Of a DNA stretch of 18,151 nucleotides, positions 6,786 through 13,571 are shown in pieces; the first letter of the stretch is position 1, and each line of letters begins with the position of its first letter. The DNA is taken from the NCBI GenBank assembly GCA_016202795.1, contig JACQNY010000060.1, positions 1 to 18,151 on the forward strand. Direction: 5' to 3'. Both the position numbers and the translations under genes were made by a program. A model generated the notes under the pieces. It did not search any database. It was not told the DNA's origin and saw nothing but the letters and a program-made list of their open reading frames with translations. The DNA is from Candidatus Aenigmatarchaeota archaeon (GTDB lineage Archaea; Aenigmatarchaeota; Aenigmatarchaeia; JACPZZ01).

Positions 6786-6810
6786 GAAGTATACTGTATC
6801 GGTATACTTC
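6786..6810. repeat. Inverted repeat element, copy 2 (9-bp arms, 7-nt loop), in a divergent promoter region
   Basis: The arms GAAGTATAC and GTATACTTC pair perfectly around TGTATCG. It contains the same 17-mer GTATACTGTATCGGTAT as copy 1 at 5003-5034, also preceded by TAGAAG. It lies between the divergent starts at 6753 and 6824, and overlaps the place where a TATA box for the plus-strand gene would sit (about 6797). That position fits a regulator binding site. The stem is shifted relative to copy 1, yet both copies remain perfectly paired. Confidence 0.75.
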
Positions 6811-6823
6811 ATTCGGTTAATCT

Positions 6824-7108
6824 ATGGTTGATTATTTCCAGTACGTTATTTTGTCAACCTTGTTTCCTGCCGCCATATTATGGATGGAAAGAAAACAAGC
6901 CGCCCGTTACGCAGCCTTGGGAGCGTTTACTGTTTTCTGCGCCATGTTCGGCGAGCCTGCCGGCAGGTTCATGGGTTTCTGGGATTACAGCGCAGGGCCG
7001 TTCTTTTTTGGGGCGAGCGCGTTCACAATCGTGAATTATTTCAATTACATGATCGTGGTTTATTTCGTTGCCAACAAAGTCTACGGGAGGCTTTCAAGAT
7101 GGACGTAG
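6824..7108 (+). CDS. Small three-helix membrane protein A
   Basis: 94 residues of which three hydrophobic stretches (about 5-20, 30-45 and 65-85) should cross the membrane. RKQAAR lies between helices 1 and 2. Polar landmarks are GEPAGRFMGFWDYSAG and FGASAFTIVNYFNY. I do not recognise the family with confidence. The size, three helices and aromatic-(W/Y)-(D/N)-Y landmark loosely recall the half-subunits of heterodimeric lycopene cyclases (CrtYc/CrtYd), but the diagnostic acidic motif is not clear. It overlaps the next gene by 10 nt, and that neighbour seems to be a diverged copy. The two probably form a hetero-oligomer (inference). Confidence 0.72.
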   Translation: MVDYFQYVILSTLFPAAILWMERKQAARYAALGAFTVFCAMFGEPAGRFMGFWDYSAGPFFFGASAFTIVNYFNYMIVVYFVANKVYGRLSRWT

Positions 7109-7383
7109 CTTCAACATGGTACTGGTTCCTGATAATTTGCGTTTTTTTGATGTCCTTGGTGATATTGCACACGCGCAGCATGAGGTTTCTGAATTTCATG
7201 TTTTTCGGCTCGGCTGTCGGTTTTGTGTTTGATGCCACCGCAATAAGCCTGAGTTTCTACAACTACAACCCAGCGATTGATTCTGTTATCATCAGCGGTG
7301 TTCCGCTTACGGTAACTTTTGCCGAGGGCGTCGGAATGTCTGTGATAATATTTATTTTCGAATCGCTGTGGCGAAAAAATTAA
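7099..7383 (+). CDS. Small three-helix membrane protein B, probable paralogue of the preceding gene
   Basis: 94 residues from the ATG at 7099, which lies inside the end of gene A; an earlier in-frame start would only read through gene A in another frame. Hydrophobic stretches fall at about 8-24, 30-50 and 66-88. The landmark SFYNYNPA aligns with GFWDYSAG of gene A, and the following SGVPLTVTFAEG aligns with FGASAFTIVNYFN; both are preceded by an Arg and a helix of the same length. Function unknown; the lycopene-cyclase-half idea given for gene A applies here with the same caution. Its TAA overlaps the stop of the convergent trmI gene by 3 nt. Confidence 0.7.
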   Translation: MDVASTWYWFLIICVFLMSLVILHTRSMRFLNFMFFGSAVGFVFDATAISLSFYNYNPAIDSVIISGVPLTVTFAEGVGMSVIIFIFESLWRKN

Positions 7384-8138
7384 ACCTTGCGCGCGAATGT
7401 TATGTAGCCTGTGTGCGCGAGCATCGTTGTGTTTGGCCTTGAGAAGTCGCGCGTTATTTTGTAATCGCGCACAAGGCATTCTATTGTTCGCACGTCAACG
7501 AAACTTTCCATTTCAATCGCAGCGCAAACTACTTTAACCTGCTCGATGTACGGACTATAGACAACTAAAAAACCGCCGCTCTTCAAGGCTTTGCGTGCTT
7601 TCGAAACTATTTTTTCTGCGCCAATCATATCCAAGACGACTAAATCGACGTCCTTCTCCCTGAAGCCTTTTGATACGTCTTTGTTCTTTGCGTCGATGAA
7701 TGCCGACAAGCTGGAATCGTCGATGTTCTTTTTTGCCGACTTGAAAAAGTCTGTCCGCAGCTCGTAAGTGAATATTTTTCCGTCCGGTTTTACCAGGTTA
7801 GCCATGAACGTTGTTAGAAACGCAGAACCTGTGCCGGCTTCGACAACGCGGTAACCCGATGATAAACCTGTATAACCCGCTATCAAAGAACAATCCTTAA
7901 GCGAAATTATCTGCGGCAATCTGGCTAAACGCTTGTCTAAAAAATCGTTTATGTTCGGCCTCAATACGTAAAACAGTTCGCCTTTCGAAGATTTTATTTT
8001 CACGCCGAATTTCTTTCCTACAAGCTTTGAAAGGTTTATTGTTCCGTGATTGGTATGAAATAAACCTTTGCTGACGTCGACCAGGAAATCGCTTTTCCCG
8101 AGCAGCAAGACTTTATCGGAGTTTGTTATTTTTTCCAT
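7380..8138 (-). CDS. trmI: tRNA (adenine-N1)-methyltransferase, TrmI type
   Basis: 252 residues. The N-terminal small beta domain leads to VLRPNINDFLDKRLARLPQI and SLKDCSLIAGYTGLSSG, typical of TrmI/Trm61. The SAM pocket is VVEAGTGSAFLT (98-109; the family GSG here reads GSA), followed by YELRTDFFKSAKKNI and VVLDMIG. The C-terminus LAHTGYITFARKV matches the family's terminal motif HTGYL. Archaeal TrmI works as a homotetramer and methylates N1 of A57 and A58 in the T-loop, a thermostability mark. A TATA-like CTTAAA about 25 nt upstream fits a leaderless transcript. Confidence 0.92.
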   Translation of the reverse strand: MEKITNSDKVLLLGKSDFLVDVSKGLFHTNHGTINLSKLVGKKFGVKIKSSKGELFYVLRPNINDFLDKRLARLPQIISLKDCSLIAGYTGLSSGYRVVEAGTGSAFLTTFMANLVKPDGKIFTYELRTDFFKSAKKNIDDSSLSAFIDAKNKDVSKGFREKDVDLVVLDMIGAEKIVSKARKALKSGGFLVVYSPYIEQVKVVCAAIEMESFVDVRTIECLVRDYKITRDFSRPNTTMLAHTGYITFARKV

Positions 8139-8173
8139 GACTTATATGAGGTCAGCGGTCTTTAAGAAGTTTG

Positions 8174-8920
8174 TTAAACATGAGGTTCAATTTTCGGCAA
8201 TGAACCCCGAATCGTACGGAAGCCGTCATCCGAATTCGCAAGCGAGCGCTCGAAGTCCGCGCTAACGACTAGACACCTATCCATCACATCGTGGGGCCAG
8301 CCGCTCCTACGCCCGACAGCGACGTCATAATGACCTGATGTGTCATCCTTTTTAGGATTTGGATTGAACCGAAAATGAGTCGTGTAACGCCTATGCGGCC
8401 AGCCTATCTCCTTTGTAGCTCTCGGAATGCCGAAAACCTCGTCCCATTCGACGACGACACGCCCGTTGCCTTCGGGAACCGGAATTTTTCCGACAACTTC
8501 ATTGCCTGCCAGAACTTCCCTCACCCAGTATTTCCTGCCCTGACGGTCTGTTTCGTATTCAGTTGGGTCCTGCCCGTTCGGTACGCGCAAGCCCGTCTTT
8601 GTCCATTGCCAAGCGTACCAATGGGAATCGTTTCTGCCAAACAAATCATCGAATGCGGCGGCTTTTCTCGGGTCTTGGTGTGTTTTTTCCAAGTCAAGTT
8701 GAATTGCTAATTCTTCCGCTGCTGTGGACATTCTTGAATCGTCTGAAATCCCAACTTCGGAATCGTAATAATTCTTTCCTGTTCTTGTCATCGTAGTAAA
8801 ATATTCGATTCGATGACCCGCAGGCCTGTAAACGATTCCCAGTGTAGGATGAATTGAACTGGCGGGTGGGAGAATAAGTGTTGTGGTCGACGGTGTTTTT
8901 TGAAGACTCATTAATACCAT
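8174..8920 (-). CDS. Unrecognised 248-residue soluble protein, raised G+C
   Basis: An ORF of 248 residues with ordinary protein-like composition, no signal peptide, no membrane helix and no family I recognise. It is rich in Trp and His in places: SHWYAWQWTKTG, GWPHRRYTTHF and SGWPHDVMDRCLVVS, with a charged, polar C-terminus. The motif STAAEELAIQLDLEK looks helical. Sampled 60-nt blocks run about 45-62% G+C against about 38-43% in cis-prenyltransferase next to it, so it may be acquired. ATTTAAAAC 22-32 nt before the ATG at 8920 is a good leaderless TATA position, which argues that the gene is real and transcribed on this strand. An ATG three codons in is an alternative start. Confidence 0.65.
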   Translation of the reverse strand: MVLMSLQKTPSTTTLILPPASSIHPTLGIVYRPAGHRIEYFTTMTRTGKNYYDSEVGISDDSRMSTAAEELAIQLDLEKTHQDPRKAAAFDDLFGRNDSHWYAWQWTKTGLRVPNGQDPTEYETDRQGRKYWVREVLAGNEVVGKIPVPEGNGRVVVEWDEVFGIPRATKEIGWPHRRYTTHFRFNPNPKKDDTSGHYDVAVGRRSGWPHDVMDRCLVVSADFERSLANSDDGFRTIRGSLPKIEPHV

Positions 8921-8941
8921 AAAACAGTAAATGATTTAAGT

Positions 8942-8952
8942 ATGTTTTAAAT
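8942..8952 (-). promoter_or_regulatory. TATA-like box before the 248-residue orphan gene
   Basis: Minus-strand ATTTAAAACAT sits 22-32 nt upstream of the ATG at 8920, the right place for a TATA box of a leaderless archaeal transcript. The 58-nt gap to cis-prenyltransferase has no other promoter candidate as good. Prediction from position and composition only. Confidence 0.45.
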
Positions 8953-8978
8953 GTCCGCTGACGAAAAAGTAAACGTTT

Positions 8979-9743
8979 TTATGCGCCGAACCTGCGCTTT
9001 CTCTGGTTAAAGTCGTTTATTGCTGCGACGAAATCCGATTTGGAAAATTCCGGCCACGGCGTGTCTGTGAAAAACAGTTCCGAGTATGCCGATTGAAACA
9101 TCAAAAAATTGCTTAACCGCTTCTCGCCCCCGGTTCTTATGATGAGATCAGGATCTGTCATGTCCGGGTTGTACAGATTTTCCTTGATTACGGACTCGTC
9201 GATTTTTGCGGCATCGATTTTTCCACTTTTTGCCAGTTTGGCTATCTTTCTTACAGCGTCGATTATTTCCACGCGGCTGCTGTACGCGATTGCGAAATTA
9301 GCCTCGTAATTTTCGTAATTCTTAGTTACAGACTCGATCTTTGCCAAAAGTTTTTGCAGCTTCGGCGGGACAAAGGATGTCCTGCCGATAATACGCACCC
9401 TCATCCTGTTTTTGTGCACGGCGTGTTTTTTGTTTTTCAGGACCTCATTGCCGACCCTTTCCATCAGTTTGTACAAATAATCCAGTTCTGTTTTCGGGCG
9501 GCCTGCGATATTCTCGAGTGAAAGCGTGTAAAACGTGACTGTTTTGATCCCAAATTCCTTGCACCAGTCCAGAACTTCCTCGACTTTCTTTTCTCCCCAT
9601 TCATGGCCTTTCCACGGTTGAAGCATCAATTTTTGGGCGAAACGCCTGTTTCCGTCCATGATTATACCTAGGTGGTTTAGCGGCGCTTCGATTGTTGAAT
9701 AGCCTGATCTTTTGGAACTGTTCAAAGTCTGCATTTCAAACAC
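8979..9743 (-). CDS. uppS: Cis-prenyltransferase (polyprenyl diphosphate synthase, UppS family)
   Basis: 254 residues; this enzyme condenses isopentenyl diphosphate onto an allylic diphosphate in cis, making the polyprenyl carrier for glycan assembly. Motifs: HLGIIMDGNRRFA at 24-36 with catalytic Asp30, WGEKKVEEVLDWCKE, TFYTLSLEN (the FS.EN motif), FAIAYSSR, DLIIRTGGEKRLSNFLMFQS and the C-terminal SELFFTDTPWPEF. Length is typical for archaeal members. It may start at the GTG at 9743, since TATTTAAT is centred about 26 nt before it (leaderless); the ATG at 9734 has no clear Shine-Dalgarno. Its product would be the lipid used by the DPM1-like and GT39 enzymes earlier in the window. Confidence 0.94.
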   Translation of the reverse strand: MFEMQTLNSSKRSGYSTIEAPLNHLGIIMDGNRRFAQKLMLQPWKGHEWGEKKVEEVLDWCKEFGIKTVTFYTLSLENIAGRPKTELDYLYKLMERVGNEVLKNKKHAVHKNRMRVRIIGRTSFVPPKLQKLLAKIESVTKNYENYEANFAIAYSSRVEIIDAVRKIAKLAKSGKIDAAKIDESVIKENLYNPDMTDPDLIIRTGGEKRLSNFLMFQSAYSELFFTDTPWPEFSKSDFVAAINDFNQRKRRFGA

Positions 9744-9765
9744 GCTTGATAATATTCAGATTGGT

Positions 9766-9773
9766 ATTAAATA
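9766..9773 (-). promoter_or_regulatory. TATA-like box before cis-prenyltransferase
   Basis: Minus-strand TATTTAAT in an almost pure AT gap lies 23-30 nt before the GTG at 9743. This favours a leaderless mRNA beginning with GTG over the ATG at 9734. Confidence 0.45.
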
Positions 9774-9785
9774 TTATTATTGGGC

Positions 9786-11810
9786 TTACTTGCTTGTAAA
9801 TATATACCTCAGAATGAGTATAGCCGCGATTGCCAGAATTATCCCTATGACAACCGTCCTGCGCTGGCCGCCTGCCTGGGGCGGCAAGGTCGTGGTTGTG
9901 TTAACCGCCTTTAAAGTTGTGGTTGACCCGACAACGTTTGCTGTGAAATCCGCATTGGACGAAACGCCCTTTTCCGAAATCGCGATTACCGTAGTGCTGT
10001 AGTTTCCTATTTTTGTCCCGAACGGAGGAGCCAAGTACAGGTAAACCTTTCCAGTTTCATTCGGCTCTAATGTTATGTTTCCTATGCCGATTGCCATCCA
10101 TTGCGGGCCCACAACTTGCAAAATATAATTCAGTGTTTTTATGCCTGTGTTGCGTAGTTGAAGTTCTTGCAAATCCCTGTCAGAAGGTTTTATGTCCTTT
10201 TTCGCGTCTTTCGCAATTAATACAGCCCCGTAACAGGTATTGTAATCCTTTACAACCAACGCTCCGGCGGATTTAATGTTGAGGCTGTCAGAAACGGCCT
10301 CTGCGTCGATTCTGTAAATTCCAGTGTCATTGCTGTAATTGGCAACAAACTCGAGGCTCTTTGTTGCGTTTTTCGCTATCAAAAGGTTATCGGCTATCTT
10401 GTTGCCGGCCGCAAAAACTGAGAACGTCTCTGGCTTTCGTCCGTTGTTGTTTATTTCCACCTTGAACGACGCCTTGTCTGGAGAACATACTGTAAGCGAT
10501 TGGGGGATTATTTTCATTGATGCGGCGTGGCACGGACTCACGGTCGTCAAAAGTTTTACGCTCTGTTTCATCGATCCCGCAGACGCTGTCAACGCCATCT
10601 CGTTGGTCTTGTTTTCCTGAAGACCTGTCGTATTTACTTTCAGATAAACCGCCTTTGTTTCACCGGGTTGCAGTGTTAATTTGTTCACGCTAAGAACTCC
10701 TTTTGTTGCGTTTATGTCGTAACTTTCCGTATAGACGCCCGTATTGTTAACATCAATTGTATAAGTGAAATCCTCCTCATTGCATATTGCGGCGGTTGAA
10801 ACGGGCGCTGACAATGAAACTGCCGCACATTCTTTCACCTCCGAGTCCAGATAAACGGCTTTTGAAACATCGCTGCCCACGGATTTTACAGAAGCGTTAA
10901 AGCGGAAACGGCCTTCCTTTTCAGGGTCATAGCTTATTTTAACTGTCCCGTTCTGTGAGGCATTAAGAGATATTTGGCTAATTCCGGATTTGCCGGCGTC
11001 AACCACAAAAACATCGGCTTTGCTTCCCGTGTTCTTTATGTTTAAATCGAATGCCGCAGGCTTTCTCATGCACATCGGGCCTGTTGCCTGGGCCATCGAT
11101 GCAACGAAATTGAAACACTCGTTTACATTTATGTCAAGTTTCGATTCGGCCGATGCAAAAGAATTTTCGGACTTGACAACGAGCTTTATCGTGTTATTGG
11201 AAACTTTTTCATAATAACCTTCGAAATTCACTATCCTAGACTGTCCCGGCGAAAGCATGACTTTACTGTCGTCGAATTTTACGGGCGCGTTTGCGGATAT
11301 GTTAAACGTTTCCGAAAATTTTCCGGTGTTCTTTATTATTATTGGGGTTGAAAATTTCTCACGCGCACAAACTTGGAGGTTTTCCTGCGTTGTAATCGAT
11401 ACGGCATTGCACCTTAGCACATCAACATTGATTTTTGCCGAGCCCGTATCTGCGGATGACTCGGAGTTTGCATTAAGAGTTATAGGATGTTTTTGCGGTT
11501 CTGTGTTGTTTAATGGGTTGATAAAAACGGAACAGAATGCGGTCTCGCCCGAAGCCAAAACAAGTTCATTGTTGCTGACGGTTCCAGCTGTACAGCCGGC
11601 GAATGTTACCATGTTTGAATCAGAATTTAACCGGTAAGTGTCTGTGGTTGTTCCGACGTTTGTTACCCTGACCAATTGGTTTGTGAAAGACATAACGCAG
11701 GCGCCCATGTCTGTTATAGTTGGTGCGATGCTTACTTTGCTTGCGGACACGAAACCCGAGGACAGGACCAAAAATACTAACGGTAAAATCAAAAGGACTG
11801 TTTTTTTCAA
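9786..11810 (-). CDS. Secreted, membrane-anchored surface protein with six Ig-like repeats
   Basis: 674 residues. A signal peptide is clear (MKKTVLLILPLVFLVLSSG, with SA-S at about 23). Six repeats follow, ending at about 134, 232, 328, 427, 526 and 629. Each has an (I/V)xNxG-type strand turn (IKNTG, VNNTG, INNNG, LRNTG), as in the NEW3/CARDB-type domains of COG1470-like archaeal surface proteins. Repeats 2-5 each have one Cys at repeat position 14-15 and one as the last residue; repeat 1 has extra Cys at 73 and 93; repeat 6 has none. Then come a Thr/Pro stalk (TTTTLPPQAGG), a membrane helix and a short tail, so the protein is C-terminally anchored with the repeats outside. NxT/S sites are common, so N-glycosylation is possible. 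The start is a TTG with GGCGAT upstream as a Shine-Dalgarno-like site. Confidence 0.85.
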   Translation of the reverse strand: MKKTVLLILPLVFLVLSSGFVSASKVSIAPTITDMGACVMSFTNQLVRVTNVGTTTDTYRLNSDSNMVTFAGCTAGTVSNNELVLASGETAFCSVFINPLNNTEPQKHPITLNANSESSADTGSAKINVDVLRCNAVSITTQENLQVCAREKFSTPIIIKNTGKFSETFNISANAPVKFDDSKVMLSPGQSRIVNFEGYYEKVSNNTIKLVVKSENSFASAESKLDINVNECFNFVASMAQATGPMCMRKPAAFDLNIKNTGSKADVFVVDAGKSGISQISLNASQNGTVKISYDPEKEGRFRFNASVKSVGSDVSKAVYLDSEVKECAAVSLSAPVSTAAICNEEDFTYTIDVNNTGVYTESYDINATKGVLSVNKLTLQPGETKAVYLKVNTTGLQENKTNEMALTASAGSMKQSVKLLTTVSPCHAASMKIIPQSLTVCSPDKASFKVEINNNGRKPETFSVFAAGNKIADNLLIAKNATKSLEFVANYSNDTGIYRIDAEAVSDSLNIKSAGALVVKDYNTCYGAVLIAKDAKKDIKPSDRDLQELQLRNTGIKTLNYILQVVGPQWMAIGIGNITLEPNETGKVYLYLAPPFGTKIGNYSTTVIAISEKGVSSNADFTANVVGSTTTLKAVNTTTTLPPQAGGQRRTVVIGIILAIAAILILRYIFTSK

Positions 11811-11915
11811 TAATATCGCCTATGCATTACGAAGATCCTAAAGCTTAAATATCTATTCGCAAGAAAAGACAGGAAAACGCTTGGAATGTGTTTTCTCGGT
11901 TCCGAAAGCGCGCAA

Positions 11916-13124
11916 CTAAAAAACGCGGGCCGCGCTTTCTATTTCCTTTTTCACACTATCCATGTACTCCTTATTTTTCCCGGTCGGCTGTCTGGCTTTT
12001 TTAGACCCCAGCAAAAACAGCGCGCCCATAAGCAATACTAACAGGGCCGCGGGGTTATTTTCCCTTTTAACCTCGCCTTTTGGCTTTGCAGCCACGAAAA
12101 GGCTGACATTTTTTTCTTCCGACCCGCTTCGCACATTGATAGTATAACTGCCCCCGGCCTTCGGCGATATATAAACAAATTTTACGCCGCGGGACATCGA
12201 AAATGCTGTTGGCTCGACCCATTCTTCAGGCACACCGCTTATCGAAACGGCGATCTTTTCGTCGCTGTTTGTCTGAATCGCTAACAAAGCGTTTCCGCCG
12301 GATTCGACGTCAATGCTTTTGGGATAAACAACAACAATTGTTTTCGTAATTTCCTTTGGCTGAAACACCTGAATTTGTGTTTTGGAAAAACGACCACAGC
12401 TTTCCGAAACCGCGGACAATTCATAATAACCGGGTTTTTTAATTTCCAAAGGAACGCTCCAATAACCGAAATCGTTTGAGTTTGTTTTTATATCGTAACC
12501 GATTAACGATACCGTGACCGGCGACGGTATGCCTTCACCGTTAATTTCGCTGATGTAACCTTCAGCCGATATTTTATCTCCCAAGTAAGATATTCCGGGC
12601 GCTTTTATCGACGTTGTTATCTGGTCGCAGAATTTTTGCGGGCATTTGGCGACCGTATTCGTGGCTGCGGTTCCGATAACGCCGTGCAGCGAATACTCGA
12701 TTCTTATTTCGCGACCTGCGCAATCGCTGGCTGTTATAACGCAGGATTTTTGCTTTGATTCTTTTGGTTGAAGCGGGATATCGCCGGAGTAGTAATCACA
12801 AACGAATGGCCGACAATCCGTAGTTCCGATTTTGCAATAAGACGCTTTGAAGCCTACGGCAGCATAACGATTGTTCGCGTTTGACATATTGACCGTCATT
12901 TCGTGGACGACGTTCTCTCCTGATAAATAAGAGCCCACGGTTACGACTGATGTGATGTCGCCGAACGGCCTGTCAATGTAAGAATAATTCTGAAAAATTA
13001 TCGGCGACGGCGTTGTGTTCTGCTCTATTCGCATTACCGAAGGACTTGTGTAATCCTGGGCTGCGGCAACGCTAGGAACAATCAATAACACGGCAAATGC
13101 CAATATCAGGACGTTAAACCTCAT
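11916..13124 (-). CDS. Secreted, membrane-anchored surface protein with beta-sandwich domains
   Basis: 402 residues. The N-terminus MRFNVLILAFAVLLIVPS with AAAQ is a signal peptide. Residues about 25-165 are cysteine-rich (SYCKIGTTDCRPFVC, KSCVITASDC, KCPQKFC). A middle domain, GYISEINGEGIPSPVTVSLIG then NDFGYWSVPLEIKKPGYYEL, resembles carboxypeptidase-regulatory-like/Ig-type extracellular folds. Another beta domain follows. NPAALLVLLMGALFLLG near residues 353-369 is the membrane anchor, followed by a basic 30-residue cytoplasmic tail. No enzymatic motif is seen, so an adhesion or envelope role is inference. A TATA-like TTAAATAA lies about 27 nt before the ATG, inside the 3' end of the metallopeptidase gene. 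It shares direction with the six-repeat protein but is 105 nt away. Confidence 0.8.
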   Translation of the reverse strand: MRFNVLILAFAVLLIVPSVAAAQDYTSPSVMRIEQNTTPSPIIFQNYSYIDRPFGDITSVVTVGSYLSGENVVHEMTVNMSNANNRYAAVGFKASYCKIGTTDCRPFVCDYYSGDIPLQPKESKQKSCVITASDCAGREIRIEYSLHGVIGTAATNTVAKCPQKFCDQITTSIKAPGISYLGDKISAEGYISEINGEGIPSPVTVSLIGYDIKTNSNDFGYWSVPLEIKKPGYYELSAVSESCGRFSKTQIQVFQPKEITKTIVVVYPKSIDVESGGNALLAIQTNSDEKIAVSISGVPEEWVEPTAFSMSRGVKFVYISPKAGGSYTINVRSGSEEKNVSLFVAAKPKGEVKRENNPAALLVLLMGALFLLGSKKARQPTGKNKEYMDSVKKEIESAARVF

Positions 13125-13145
13125 AGAACATGTGTCAACGGTTAG

Positions 13146-13532
13146 TTATTTAAGTTCCAATTTCTGCCTGTATTCCCTGAAAAGTTTGTCCACAGACTTG
13201 TGGTTTATTCTTTTTCCAAAGCAGTTATGCGGAACTAGCCCGCCGGAAAACCCCTTGGGTATGTGCATTAGCTCGTGGATAAGCGTTTTTTCGCGCTCTT
13301 CAAAACTTAGGCGGTCAAAACGCTCTGAGATGACTTCTATGACATAATGGGCTTTTATTCCCATGGCTTTCTGCCAGATCTTTGGCATAGACCAGATCCT
13401 TGCTATAGAGCGGCCTTTCGAACCGCGACTACGCATACAAAAAAGCCTTTTCGTGTCTATGCGTTCCATGCCAAGCGCGGTTACTATCCTTTCAACGGCT
13501 TCCCTGATGTCCGACGCTTCCTCGAATTTCAT
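13146..13532 (-). CDS. Small zinc metallopeptidase-like protein (HExxH)
   Basis: 128 residues. It contains HELMH at 86-90 with a third possible ligand in GFSGGLVPH (His102). This HExxH-G-H layout belongs to a family of small archaeal and phage 'putative metallopeptidases'. IKAHYVIEVISERFDRLSFEEREKTLIHE is the helix leading into the active site. There is no signal peptide, so it is probably cytoplasmic. Substrate unknown. Its ATG (13532) faces the GTG of MetRS at 13572 with a 39-nt gap, so the two promoters overlap. Confidence 0.78.
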   Translation of the reverse strand: MKFEEASDIREAVERIVTALGMERIDTKRLFCMRSRGSKGRSIARIWSMPKIWQKAMGIKAHYVIEVISERFDRLSFEEREKTLIHELMHIPKGFSGGLVPHNCFGKRINHKSVDKLFREYRQKLELK

Positions 13533-13537
13533 TAAAG

Positions 13538-13546
13538 TTAAATATA
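13538..13546 (+). promoter_or_regulatory. TATA-like box for MetRS in the divergent gap
   Basis: TTAAATATA lies 26-34 nt upstream of the GTG at 13572 on the plus strand, the expected distance for a leaderless archaeal transcript. The metallopeptidase start is only a few bases away on the other strand, so the gap is too small for two independent long promoters. Confidence 0.5.
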
Positions 13547-13571
13547 CCGTTCTACCTAATCAATTAAACTG

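Noticed and set aside
8375..8710. Plus-strand ORF inside the 248-residue orphan gene
   Set aside because: The minus-strand frame is longer and has the better promoter position; the plus frame is low in charged residues and has no family resemblance.
8960..8978. Short T-run after cis-prenyltransferase as a terminator
   Set aside because: The minus-strand CTTTTTC is only five T and no stem precedes it; too weak to list, though archaeal termination can use short T-runs.
9786..13124. S-layer protein proper
   Set aside because: Both proteins have C-terminal anchors and repeat domains but lack an S-layer signature; called surface proteins only.
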